Notes: generated from the letters alone by a model not told the origin. 64,000 bases of DNA from Yersinia enterocolitica subsp. enterocolitica (GCF_901472495.1 NZ_LR590469.1:930001-994000), one strand, 5' to 3'; numbered from the stretch's first letter, positions 55,617-63,485 are shown. Made by a program: numbers and translations.

Positions 55617-55724
55617 GCTCTTCGAGACAAAGCTAGTTGTTTCAGGCTTTTGACAGAAAAGCACGACATTGCTCACATTGCTTCCAGTGTTTTTTAAGCC
55701 AGCTCGGGTGCTGGCTTTTTTTTT
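55617..55724 (+). ncRNA. ryhB: RyhB-type iron-responsive small RNA
   Basis: Recognised by its conserved core AGCACGACATTGCTCACA followed by TTGCTTCCAGT, and by the terminator AGCCAGC-TCGG-GTGCTGGCT with a run of T (ends near 55724), as in E. coli RyhB from memory. The predicted transcript is about 105 bases and starts at the G near 55617. Controlled by an overlapping Fur box. RyhB shuts down iron-using proteins such as SodB and Fe-S enzymes by base-pairing with Hfq. Yersiniae are known to have two RyhB RNAs; which one this is cannot be settled here. It shares the strand with the toxin genes downstream. Confidence 0.9.
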
Positions 55725-55796
55725 GCCTGCCTACAGCCACCATTTCCCTTTTATATATTATGTGTACTGCTATCTGTTCACCATTTAACTTTAAAT

Positions 55797-55815
55797 GATA
55801 ATGATATTTATCATG
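55797..55815. promoter_or_regulatory. Fur-like box upstream of the toxin genes
   Basis: GATAATGATATTTATCATG matches 15 of 19 positions of the classical Fur consensus GATAATGATAATCATTATC. It is about 106 bases upstream of the A-subunit start and 73 bases beyond the ryhB terminator. No single convincing -35/-10 pair could be assigned. Confidence 0.65.
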
Positions 55816-55920
55816 TATGTGTCCAGATATTTTGAATTATGGCGTCAATATATCTATTGCTATATTTATCTCTGAGGTAAATGAGTGATGGAGCTATATT
55901 TATATATTATTGGAGGTGTC

Positions 55921-56694
55921 ATGAGGCAATATCAGTTAATGATTTCATTGCTTGTTTTCAGCCTGGTGAGTTTTATTAGTAGTGCCAAACCACCGGATAT
56001 CGTCTGGCGTGTTGATACGCGCGACCATAATGAAATATTCGGTGCGGGTTTTTTTTCTTCTGGTGATAATGATTTTGTACTTGAGCATTTGAGTGGTCGG
56101 AGTTGCCGTAGTTACGACAGCCACTCGGCAGATAGCGCATTTATCTCTACTACGGCTGATAGAGGATTTGCTTATGATTATTTAGAACGAGTATTAAAAA
56201 GTATACAAAAAACCATAACCAGCAGTACAAAAGCTTATATTTATCAGATACGAGCCGATGCTAATATGTATAGCGCAGAGCACTCCTTGGATTCTTTATT
56301 ACGACTCGGTGCGAGTGAGATTCAACAGGAGATTCATCGTATTTTTCGCTATGCACCTTTCTTATCGGAATGGATGGCGCACCGCAGAGTTTTAGCGGAA
56401 CAGGTTATGTCAGCAACCTCATATATATTTGAAGGGGGCCGCGTTATATTTAATGGATATCTCCCTAACCCGTTCTATCGGCAAACACGTTCGAGTGCCA
56501 GTATGAATCCTTATCACAATGCTTTAACACTACCGTCGACTCTGAATATGATGCGAGTCTGGATGTTAAGAATGGGGATAAGACCGATGGTCAGGGCGTG
56601 TTTTGGCATTATGGATTCAATGAATTCCAAGCGTAGTATAGATTCAATCAATGACAGTGATAGCAAAATGTTTAAGCTGGTGGCTATCTTATAA
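55921..56694 (+). CDS. Pertussis-like toxin ADP-ribosyltransferase A subunit (PtxA/ArtA family)
   Basis: Predicted secreted enzyme that would transfer ADP-ribose from NAD to a host protein. 257 residues; signal peptide to about Ala22. It keeps the S1 landmarks: Arg30 in VWRVDTR (Arg9 of S1), SGRSC with Cys62, the STS-type motif as Ser76-Thr77-Thr78, catalytic Glu150 in SEWMAHRR (Glu129 of S1), QTR..NPY, and a late Cys227 in VRACFG matching the disulfide partner of Cys62. Trp26 of S1 is replaced by Ser47. ATG at 55921 has GGAGG five bases upstream; the longer frame from 55885 would hide the signal peptide. AT-rich, absent from the E. coli sap-psp interval, likely acquired. G-protein targeting is inferred from the family. 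Confidence 0.88.
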   Translation: MRQYQLMISLLVFSLVSFISSAKPPDIVWRVDTRDHNEIFGAGFFSSGDNDFVLEHLSGRSCRSYDSHSADSAFISTTADRGFAYDYLERVLKSIQKTITSSTKAYIYQIRADANMYSAEHSLDSLLRLGASEIQQEIHRIFRYAPFLSEWMAHRRVLAEQVMSATSYIFEGGRVIFNGYLPNPFYRQTRSSASMNPYHNALTLPSTLNMMRVWMLRMGIRPMVRACFGIMDSMNSKRSIDSINDSDSKMFKLVAIL

Positions 56695-56733
56695 AGGTAA
56701 ATCTCATATATCACTAAATGGGGATGGTATATT

Positions 56734-57081
56734 ATGAAATTAATTATCTATGGGGCTATTATATTGGTGTGTGGGCCAGCACTGGCGATTAAATCTGGTG
56801 ATTTAAAATCACAATGTGATGTTGATAATGGGGTGATGATTTATAAACAGATAATTAAAAGTTATAATGCGAGTGTTATGTGGCGGCCGGATGATATATC
56901 GCTTGATGCAATAAATATTAAGATAGATGATCAATGGTATGGAGCCATCGCTGATGATAGAACCAATGGTAATGTAGCAAAAGGGATGTCCAGTTTTGCG
57001 CAAGCGGCGTATTTAATTAGTCTTCCTGTTAATGTTTGCGTAAAAGAGGGTTATTTACGTGGGGTTGAGGGGGCTGGCTGA
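56734..57081 (+). CDS. Candidate B subunit of the pertussis-like toxin
   Basis: 115-residue secreted protein, signal peptide to about Ala18, mature chain of about 97 residues with two cysteines (Cys28, Cys102) able to form one disulfide. The size, the two-cysteine layout and the helix-then-strand end (SFAQAAYLISLPVNVCVKEG) are what a B pentamer subunit would show; the last part loosely resembles the AYL..V..LCV stretch of cholera-type B subunits. Starts 39 bases after the A gene behind GGGATGG, so probably co-transcribed. No sequence family could be named with certainty; function inferred from context. Confidence 0.7.
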   Translation: MKLIIYGAIILVCGPALAIKSGDLKSQCDVDNGVMIYKQIIKSYNASVMWRPDDISLDAINIKIDDQWYGAIADDRTNGNVAKGMSSFAQAAYLISLPVNVCVKEGYLRGVEGAG

Positions 57082-57124
57082 TATTCCAGTCAGCGCCCTC
57101 TGTTTATCTATTTAGTAGATATGT

Positions 57125-58135
57125 TTATTGTTCACCAGCCAATATTTGATGTTTTTTCAGCATGCCACGTAATTGGTGGTAGGTTAGCCCCAGTAAGCTG
57201 GCTGCCTTGCGTTGATTAAAGCGTGCTTGTGCCAACGCCTGTTTGAGTATCTGATATTCACTATTATGCAGCCAATCCTTAAGATTGAGCGGTAAGGTGG
57301 GTAACTCGCCGGTTTGGCTGCCCGACTCATTGAGTTCAATACCCTCGTTTTCTCGGTTCTGTTGGCGTGCAAAAGGGTCGATAATAATATTATCTAACGC
57401 CTCGTTGTTGTCGCCGTGGCGATATACTGAGCGCTCGACTACATTTTTCAGCTCTCGCACATTTCCTGGCCAGTGATATCCCAGCAACTGCTGTTTGGCT
57501 TGCGGGGTAAAACCGGGGAATAGCGGTAAACCCAATTCGCGGCACATCTGAATGGCAAAATGTTCTGCCAGTAACATGATATCTTGTTGGCGCTCACGTA
57601 GAGGCGGCAGTTGCACCACATCAAAGGCCAGACGGTCGAGCAGGTCAGCGCGGAATTTCCCGGCGGCTGCCAGTGCGGGCAAATTATCATTGGTGGCACA
57701 GACTAAACGCACATCCACTTGCAAGGGTTGGCTCCCACCAACCCGCTCCAGATGACCATACTCAATCACCCGTAATAGCTTTTCCTGTACCAGCATGGGG
57801 GCGGTTGCCAGTTCATCTAAAAATAGCGTGCCGCCATCTGCACGTTCAAAACGCCCAAGATGACGCTTCTGCGCGCCAGTAAAGGCCCCCGCCTCATGGC
57901 CGAACAGCTCTGAATCGAGTAAATTTTCATTAAGAGCCGCACAATTGAGCGAAATAAACGGCCCTTGCCAACGGTTGGATAAATAATGCAGGCGATGGGC
58001 TATCAGCTCCTTGCCGGTACCCCGTTCACCAATCACCAACACCGGCTTATTCAGTTTTGCCAGCCCTGAAACTTGCTCCAGCACTTCAACAAAAGAGTTG
58101 GCTTGGCCTAACAGATTTTCTAATTGCTCACTCAT
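57125..58135 (-). CDS. pspF: Psp operon transcriptional activator PspF
   Basis: Sigma-54 enhancer-binding ATPase that activates pspA; inhibited by direct binding of PspA. 336 residues. AAA+ domain with Walker A GERGTGKE, the GAFTGA loop that contacts sigma-54, and Walker B GGTLFLDE; C-terminal Fis-type helix-turn-helix (AASLLGLTYHQLRGMLKKHQIL). No regulatory N-terminal domain, as expected. Divergent from pspA. Unlike in E. coli a toxin locus and ryhB lie behind it. Confidence 0.95.
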   Translation of the reverse strand: MSEQLENLLGQANSFVEVLEQVSGLAKLNKPVLVIGERGTGKELIAHRLHYLSNRWQGPFISLNCAALNENLLDSELFGHEAGAFTGAQKRHLGRFERADGGTLFLDELATAPMLVQEKLLRVIEYGHLERVGGSQPLQVDVRLVCATNDNLPALAAAGKFRADLLDRLAFDVVQLPPLRERQQDIMLLAEHFAIQMCRELGLPLFPGFTPQAKQQLLGYHWPGNVRELKNVVERSVYRHGDNNEALDNIIIDPFARQQNRENEGIELNESGSQTGELPTLPLNLKDWLHNSEYQILKQALAQARFNQRKAASLLGLTYHQLRGMLKKHQILAGEQ

Positions 58136-58241
58136 GATGAAATTCGCCAATAGTTGGTTAAAGTAATCAATCTACATTTTATCTTAAAACAGTAAAAAAT
58201 ATTTTTATGTTATTTTTCAATTCATTATATTTTATGAAAAG

Positions 58242-58258
58242 TTGGCACGACTCTTGAT
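58242..58258 (+). promoter_or_regulatory. Sigma-54 promoter of pspA
   Basis: TTGGCACGACTCTTGAT: GG at -24 and the TTGA at -12 with the standard 12-base step. 67 bases before pspA, opposite pspF; the AT-rich sequence 58136-58240 is suited to PspF and IHF binding. Confidence 0.85.
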
Positions 58259-58324
58259 ATATCACTACTGAAATTATGTTAATCGGCGCAACCAAACGCC
58301 AATCAGTTAAAGAGGATATAAATT

Positions 58325-58990
58325 ATGGGTATTTTTTCTCGTTTTGCCGATATCGTGAACGCCAACATCAATACATTACTGGATAAAGCTGAAGATCCAC
58401 AGAAGTTAGTGCGGCTGATGATTCAGGAAATGGAAGATACATTGGTTGAGATCCGCTCCACATCGGCCCGCGCACTGGCGGAGAAAAAACAGCTGCTACG
58501 CCGCATTGACCATTGTGAAAGCCAGCAACAAGAGTGGCAAGATAAAGCCGAATTAGCTTTGCGCAAAGATAAAGAAGATTTGGCGCGTGCCGCACTGATT
58601 GAAAAGCAAAAAGTGGTAGCACTAATTGAGACGCTGACTCGGGAAGTCGCAACAGTTGATGAAACTCTCACCCGCATGAAACACGAAATCACTGAGCTTG
58701 AGAGTAAACTGACTGAAACCCGTGCCCGCCAGCAAGCTTTGACGCTGCGTCATCAGGCGGCTGCATCATCTCGCGATGTTCGCCGTCAGTTAGACAGTGG
58801 CAAACTGGATGAAGCAATGGCACGTTTTGAACAGTTTGAGCGCCGCATTGATCATATGGAAGCTGAGGCTGAAACCGTGGGTATTGGTAAACAAAAGTCG
58901 CTGGAAAGCCAGTTTGCCGAATTGAAAGCCGATGATGAAATCAGCAACCAACTGGCAGCACTGAAAGCAAAAATGAATTCAGCGCAATAA
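58325..58990 (+). CDS. pspA: Phage shock protein A
   Basis: Peripheral membrane protein that inhibits PspF in unstressed cells and coats damaged inner membrane in oligomers (ESCRT-III/IM30 family). 221 residues, almost entirely coiled coil (about 25-185), amphipathic N-terminal helix GIFSRFADIVNANINTLLDKAEDP with the typical membrane-binding face. In yersiniae the Psp response is needed to survive secretin stress during virulence. Confidence 0.96.
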   Translation: MGIFSRFADIVNANINTLLDKAEDPQKLVRLMIQEMEDTLVEIRSTSARALAEKKQLLRRIDHCESQQQEWQDKAELALRKDKEDLARAALIEKQKVVALIETLTREVATVDETLTRMKHEITELESKLTETRARQQALTLRHQAAASSRDVRRQLDSGKLDEAMARFEQFERRIDHMEAEAETVGIGKQKSLESQFAELKADDEISNQLAALKAKMNSAQ

Positions 58991-59022
58991 GTTAGCGCTA
59001 AACGTCAGAAAAATACCTCGCC

Positions 59023-59047
59023 AGGCCGCCGGCATAAAGGCGGCCCG
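59023..59047 (+). terminator. Hairpin after pspA without T run
   Basis: GGCCGCC / GGCGGCC stem with an 8-base loop, 30 bases after the pspA stop. It may stabilise the pspA message or terminate partly, raising PspA over PspBC. Confidence 0.5.
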
Positions 59048-59077
59048 TTATGATGAAAATGCGGATATCCGCGAGCA

Positions 59078-59143
59078 TATATACACCAATAATTCGAGTT
59101 GCAGGAAGGCGGCCAACGCATATACAGCTTGAATATACTTAAG
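59078..59143. repeat. ERIC remnant between pspA and pspB
   Basis: About 66 bases: left arm ATACACCAATAATTCGAGTTGCAGGAAGGCGG is joined directly to the right arm CCAACGCATATACAGCTTGAATATA, with the ERIC centre missing. It lies inside the psp operon. Confidence 0.7.
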
Positions 59144-59151
59144 GAGAATGA

Positions 59152-59379
59152 ATGAGTATTCTATTTCTTGCCATACCGTTGACCATTTTTGTGTTGTTTG
59201 TCGCACCGATTTGGTTATGGCTGCATTACAGCAATCGCCAACAAAGCGGCGCTCAACTTAGCCATCAGGATATGCAACGTTTATCGCAGTTAACTGACGA
59301 TGCACGCCGGATGCGTGAGCGCATTCAGGCATTGGAAGAAATTCTTGATGCTGAGCATCCAAATTGGAGGCAGTCATAA
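59152..59379 (+). CDS. pspB: Phage shock protein B
   Basis: Small inner-membrane protein, one N-terminal helix (about 4-24) and a cytoplasmic coiled tail; with PspC it senses secretin mislocalisation and releases PspA from PspF. 75 residues. Preceded by AAGGAGAATG with GGAG spacing. Stop overlaps pspC start by one base. Confidence 0.95.
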   Translation: MSILFLAIPLTIFVLFVAPIWLWLHYSNRQQSGAQLSHQDMQRLSQLTDDARRMRERIQALEEILDAEHPNWRQS

Positions 59380-59798
59380 TGGGCGATATGTTTAAAAACA
59401 ATTCTTTTAAGAACGATTCTTTTAAAAACGATTATTTTAAAAACAATGTGTTAAGTAAGAAGAAACTCTATCGCGTGCCAGAAGAAGGCATGATCAAGGG
59501 CGTTTGTGCCGGGTTAGCACACTATTTTGATATTCCGGTGCGGCTGATTCGTGTGATGGTGGTGTTATCGCTGTTCTTTGGTCTGTTCGTTTTCACTATT
59601 GCGGCTTATATCGTACTGACTTTCGTGTTGGAACCCGCGCCTGCATCCAGTTTTAGTGAGCATCGCGAGGCGACGCCGCGCCAGCTTCTTGATCAGTTAG
59701 AATATGAACTGGGGGCAGGAGAGCAACGCTTGCGCCAGGTCGAGCGCTATGTCACTTCCGAAACCTTTGGGGTGCAGAGCCGTTTTCGTCAGTTGTGA
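59379..59798 (+). CDS. pspC: Phage shock protein C with N-terminal tandem repeats
   Basis: Inner-membrane sensor and regulator that binds PspA and PspB. 139 residues. PspC domain (about 30-90: KLYRVPEEGMIKGVCAGLAHYFDIPVRL..., one long helix) and a cytoplasmic-like C-terminus. Unusual: residues 5-24 are four copies of a five-residue unit F-K-N-[ND]-[SYV], from a 15-base tandem repeat at 59391-59450. E. coli PspC lacks this extension as remembered. Start at 59379 shares a base with the pspB stop. Confidence 0.93.
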   Translation: MGDMFKNNSFKNDSFKNDYFKNNVLSKKKLYRVPEEGMIKGVCAGLAHYFDIPVRLIRVMVVLSLFFGLFVFTIAAYIVLTFVLEPAPASSFSEHREATPRQLLDQLEYELGAGEQRLRQVERYVTSETFGVQSRFRQL

Positions 59799-59843
59799 TA
59801 TGACTCATTCAATTAACGCTAAAGCCTGCCGGAGGGCATAAAG

Positions 59844-60083
59844 ATGAACAATAATCCCGCCCGAAGCCGTGCAGGTGTAGTATTAACCACACTAATTAAA
59901 ATTATTTTTAGTGTCGCATTGACCTATGGCCCGGCAGGTGCAGCAGGTTTTATCGTCAGAAATGTCAGCCGTAAACCGCTGCGCTGGTTGTTGCTGATGA
60001 TGTTGGAACCAATGCTAAAACGTGCAATGGGGGCGGCGGCAGGTCAATTTGCCAAGGAGAAGCATGAAACGACTGCAAAATGA
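59844..60083 (+). CDS. pspD: Phage shock protein D
   Basis: 79-residue peripheral or single-helix membrane protein of the psp operon with a poorly known role. LTYGPAGAAGF and RKPLRWLLLMMLEPML match the family. Ends overlapping ycjX by 20 bases. Confidence 0.9.
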   Translation: MNNNPARSRAGVVLTTLIKIIFSVALTYGPAGAAGFIVRNVSRKPLRWLLLMMLEPMLKRAMGAAAGQFAKEKHETTAK

Positions 60084-61461
60084 GATTACGTCATTGGTCA
60101 ATCGCGGGATGGATAGGCATCTGCGGTTGGCAGTAACCGGCTTGAGCCGCAGCGGGAAAACCGCCTTTATCACTTCTCTGGTGAATCAATTACTTCATGT
60201 CCACAGCGGTGCGCGTTTGCCGCTGTTTTCTGCTGTGCGCGAAGATCGTCTGCTTGGTGTTAAGCGTGTGCCGCAGCGTGATTTGGGCATTCAGCGCTTT
60301 ACTTACGATGAAGGTCTGGCCTCTTTATATGGCACGCCGCCTAATTGGCCAACCCCAACTCGTGGTGTTAGCGAAATTCGTTTAGCTTTGCGTTTTCGCT
60401 CCAGCGACTCTCTGTTGCGCCATTTTAAAGAGACATCAACGCTGTATTTGGAAATTGTCGATTATCCGGGTGAATGGTTGTTGGATTTACCCATGCTGGA
60501 ACAAGATTATTTGAGCTGGTCGCGGCAGATGGCTGGCTTGTTACAAGGGGATCGCGCTGAGTGGGCCAAACCTTGGCTGACGCTGTGTCAGCAGTGCGAT
60601 CCATTGGCCCCGGCCGATGAAAATCAACTGGCGGCGATTGCTCAGGCTTATACTGATTATCTGATTCGTTGTAAAAATGAAGGCCTGCATTTCATTCAAC
60701 CGGGCCGATTTGTGTTGCCGGGTGATATGGCGGGGGCGCCTGCATTGCAGTTCTTCCCGTGGCCGGATGTCACTGATCTTGGCGAATCGCGGCTGGCTCA
60801 AGCCGATAAACATTCCAATTTGGGCATGCTGCGCACTCGTTTTAACTATTACTGCAACTCGGTGGTGAAAGGTTTTTACAAAGAACACTTTGTGCGCTTT
60901 GACCGGCAAATCGTGCTGGTAGATTGCCTGCAACCCCTGAATAGCGGGCCGCAGGCGTTTAACGATATGCGCCTGGCGTTGACACAATTGATGCAGAGCT
61001 TCCATTACGGAAAGCGCACGTTATTCCGTCGCTTATTTTCTCCGTGTATCGATAAGCTGATGTTTGCGGCAACCAAAGCCGACCATGTGACGGCCGATCA
61101 ACACGCCAACCTGGTCTCCTTGCTGCAACAATTGGTGCAGGAAGCCTGGCAAAATGCCGCATTTGAAGGGATTAGTATGGATTGTGTCGGGCTGGCGTCG
61201 GTACAGGCAACACAAAGCGGCATCGTTGAACATCAGGGACAGAAAATTCCTGCATTACGCGGCAATCGGCTAACTGATGGTGCGCCGCTAACGGTTTTCC
61301 CCGGTGATGTTCCAGCGCGTTTACCCGGCCCGGCATTTTGGCAGCAGCAAGGGTTTCATTTTGATGAGTTCCGTCCGCAAGCGGTACATGTCGATAGCCC
61401 ATTGCCCCATATTCGCCTTGATGCCGTCATGGAATTTTTATTGGGAGATAAATTGCGATGA
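60064..61461 (+). CDS. ycjX: Stress-induced P-loop protein YcjX
   Basis: DUF463 GTP/ATP-binding protein of 465 residues, heat and envelope-stress induced in E. coli; function unclear. Walker A GLSRSGKT (26-33), DYPGEWLLDLPML as switch/Walker B analogue, and TKADHV similar to the NKxD specificity motif. ATG at 60064 follows AAGGAGAAGC. Overlaps pspD and ycjF, so it belongs to the psp transcript. Confidence 0.94.
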   Translation: MKRLQNEITSLVNRGMDRHLRLAVTGLSRSGKTAFITSLVNQLLHVHSGARLPLFSAVREDRLLGVKRVPQRDLGIQRFTYDEGLASLYGTPPNWPTPTRGVSEIRLALRFRSSDSLLRHFKETSTLYLEIVDYPGEWLLDLPMLEQDYLSWSRQMAGLLQGDRAEWAKPWLTLCQQCDPLAPADENQLAAIAQAYTDYLIRCKNEGLHFIQPGRFVLPGDMAGAPALQFFPWPDVTDLGESRLAQADKHSNLGMLRTRFNYYCNSVVKGFYKEHFVRFDRQIVLVDCLQPLNSGPQAFNDMRLALTQLMQSFHYGKRTLFRRLFSPCIDKLMFAATKADHVTADQHANLVSLLQQLVQEAWQNAAFEGISMDCVGLASVQATQSGIVEHQGQKIPALRGNRLTDGAPLTVFPGDVPARLPGPAFWQQQGFHFDEFRPQAVHVDSPLPHIRLDAVMEFLLGDKLR

Positions 61462-62522
61462 GCGAGCCTTTAAAACCCCGGATCGATTTCGAACAGCCTC
61501 TGCAACCCATAGACGAACCGGTATTAAAAGCGGCGCAAGCTTTTGACCAACATGCTGCCGAGAATTTCTATCCTGCGGACCCCGAACTGGACGCAGAAAA
61601 TGAAGAAGGGCGGGTAGAAGGGCTGGTTAATGCGGCATTGAAACCCAAGCGCAGCCTGTGGCGTAAAATGGTGACGGTGGGGATAGCCCTATTTGGTGTC
61701 AGTGTGATTGCTCAGTCAGTGCAATGGGTTAATCAGGCGTGGCAACAGCAGGATTGGATTGCACTGGGGGCCACCACTGCGGGCGGGCTTATCGTGCTGG
61801 CGGGGGTCGGTTCAGTGGTGACGGAGTGGCGGCGTTTGTATCGTCTGCGCCAACGGGCTGAAGAGCGGGATATTGCACGCGAACTACTGGTAAGCCATGG
61901 TATTGGCCAAGGGCGGGCGTTTTGTGAAAAGCTGGCACGCCAGGCTGGACTTGATCAAGGGCATCCGGCCCTACAGCGTTGGCAAGCCTCGCTACATGAA
62001 ACCCATAATGATCGTGAAGTGGTTGAACTGTATGCCAAACTGGTTCAGCCTTCGCTGGATAATTTAGCGCGGGCAGAAATCAGCCGCTATGCCGCCGAGT
62101 CAGCATTAATGATTGCCGTCAGTCCGCTGGCGCTGGTGGATATGGCGTTTATAGCCTGGCGAAATATTCGTCTGATTAATCGTATTGCTGCTTTGTATGG
62201 TATTGAGTTGGGGTATTTCAGCCGCATCCGCCTGTTCCGTTTGGTACTGCTCAATATTGCTTTTGCCGGAGCATCTGAATTGGTGCGCGAAGTGGGTATG
62301 GACTGGTTATCGCAGGATTTAGCCGCACGTTTATCTGCCCGCGCCGCCCAAGGCATCGGGGCTGGCTTGCTGACGGCTCGACTGGGTATCAAAGCAATGG
62401 AGTTGTGTCGCCCATTGCCGTGGTTGGGAGATGATAAACCTAAATTGGGTGATTTCCGGCGGCAATTAATTGGTCAATTGAAAAATACCTTGCCAAAAAA
62501 AGATAAACCGGCACAGCAGTAG
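61458..62522 (+). CDS. ycjF: DUF697/UPF0283 membrane protein YcjF
   Basis: 354-residue inner-membrane protein. Acidic N-terminus, two helices at about 70-90 and 100-122, then a DUF697 domain (about 215-330). Start overlaps ycjX by four bases. In E. coli tyrR follows directly; here a toxin-antitoxin pair on the other strand is between. Confidence 0.93.
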   Translation: MSEPLKPRIDFEQPLQPIDEPVLKAAQAFDQHAAENFYPADPELDAENEEGRVEGLVNAALKPKRSLWRKMVTVGIALFGVSVIAQSVQWVNQAWQQQDWIALGATTAGGLIVLAGVGSVVTEWRRLYRLRQRAEERDIARELLVSHGIGQGRAFCEKLARQAGLDQGHPALQRWQASLHETHNDREVVELYAKLVQPSLDNLARAEISRYAAESALMIAVSPLALVDMAFIAWRNIRLINRIAALYGIELGYFSRIRLFRLVLLNIAFAGASELVREVGMDWLSQDLAARLSARAAQGIGAGLLTARLGIKAMELCRPLPWLGDDKPKLGDFRRQLIGQLKNTLPKKDKPAQQ

Positions 62523-62524
62523 CG

Positions 62525-62983
62525 CTATTTCAGCCGTGGGTCAAAGGCAAAAGAGAGTGGTTGAACACTGCTTAAGCAGGTTTGAAAGCTTTTGTGCCGA
62601 GGATTGAGCAGTAGATTGTTTTCTGTCGGCACCAGAGTGGATGGAACCAGTAATCCAAGTGATGATTCTGACTCCAGCCATTCAGTGCCGATATCCATTG
62701 TGGTCGCAGGTGCGGGGTCGCTGCGCCAGTTCGTGGGCCAATCTTGCGGCTGAAGCAGCATAATGTTGCTATCTTCGATTTCAATTTGGAATAACTCGAA
62801 CTCACTCAGTGTTGAGCTGTCCTGAATATGTACCAACGTCTCCAACATCGCCAGTGATACACTGCTGGCTAAGTAGATGGCGGCGTGCCCCTTATGGTTC
62901 CAGCGCCCACCATAGGTTTCGGCACCATAGCCGGTCCAGGTTGAGGCAAGATAGCGGCGCATCACAATGCGGTAGAGCATCAT
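62525..62983 (-). CDS. RES-domain toxin (NAD-degrading)
   Basis: 152-residue RES family protein. Known members degrade NAD+ and stop growth when not neutralised. RES features: YRIV at the start, TYGGRWNHKGHAAIYLASS with the arginine and tyrosine of the active site, and ALETLVH with the glutamate. Two adjacent ATGs make the exact start uncertain by one residue. Directly downstream of an Xre-type antitoxin gene (55-base gap), the classical order. It faces ycjF with two bases between the stops. Confidence 0.88.
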   Translation of the reverse strand: MMLYRIVMRRYLASTWTGYGAETYGGRWNHKGHAAIYLASSVSLAMLETLVHIQDSSTLSEFELFQIEIEDSNIMLLQPQDWPTNWRSDPAPATTMDIGTEWLESESSLGLLVPSTLVPTENNLLLNPRHKSFQTCLSSVQPLSFAFDPRLK

Positions 62984-63038
62984 AAATATAGGCCTACCGG
63001 ATTTATCTTCATAAGCACCTGATCCTTATAGCGCACAG

Positions 63039-63485
63039 TTATGAAAATACGCCGTGCTCCAGGCGTCCAATCAAATCACAGACTTCCAATGCACCGGTTT
63101 CGGTCTCCAGCAAGGAATCTGGACTACGGTGGCCCAGGCCTTTAATCGGGGTCGACATCCAAGTGATAGCTTTGCCTTTATCTCCGCCAAATAGATCAAC
63201 TGCGGCGTCCATAACCCGAACGAAACGCGCAATGCGCTCACTCTCTTCGGGAGTGAAACGGCCATCATGGGTGCGTCTGCGAGTCAAGCTGCGGCTGGGA
63301 ATACCGGTCGCACGCAAGATTTCAGCTTTTGGGATAGATGCCCATAGATGGATGCTGTCAATGACATCAACAGAAAAACCCATTTTGATGCTATCGACCA
63401 ATACCGTACCGCGGCTGGCGGGCAAACCAATCTCTCGCCATAGCGCCCTTGTTTTGGTCGCTGGAGTGGGGTGATACGCTCTCAT
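63039..63485 (-). CDS. Xre/DUF2384 antitoxin of the RES-Xre pair
   Basis: 148-residue antitoxin with an N-terminal helix-turn-helix region (about 40-75: IPKAEILRATGIPSRSLTRRR) and a C-terminal ParS/MbcA-type toxin-binding domain (WMSTPIKGLGHRSPDSLLETETGALEVCDLIGRLEHGVFS, read in two parts). Binds and neutralises the RES toxin and should repress the pair's promoter. GAGGAGG before the ATG. Encoded first, so the antitoxin is made before the toxin. Confidence 0.88.
   Translation of the reverse strand: MRAYHPTPATKTRALWREIGLPASRGTVLVDSIKMGFSVDVIDSIHLWASIPKAEILRATGIPSRSLTRRRTHDGRFTPEESERIARFVRVMDAAVDLFGGDKGKAITWMSTPIKGLGHRSPDSLLETETGALEVCDLIGRLEHGVFS

Noticed and set aside
55428..55697. 89-codon frame on the + strand upstream of the toxin
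   Set aside because: It starts at a TTG without a ribosome site and runs through the ryhB promoter, Fur box and RNA core; the small RNA explains the conservation.
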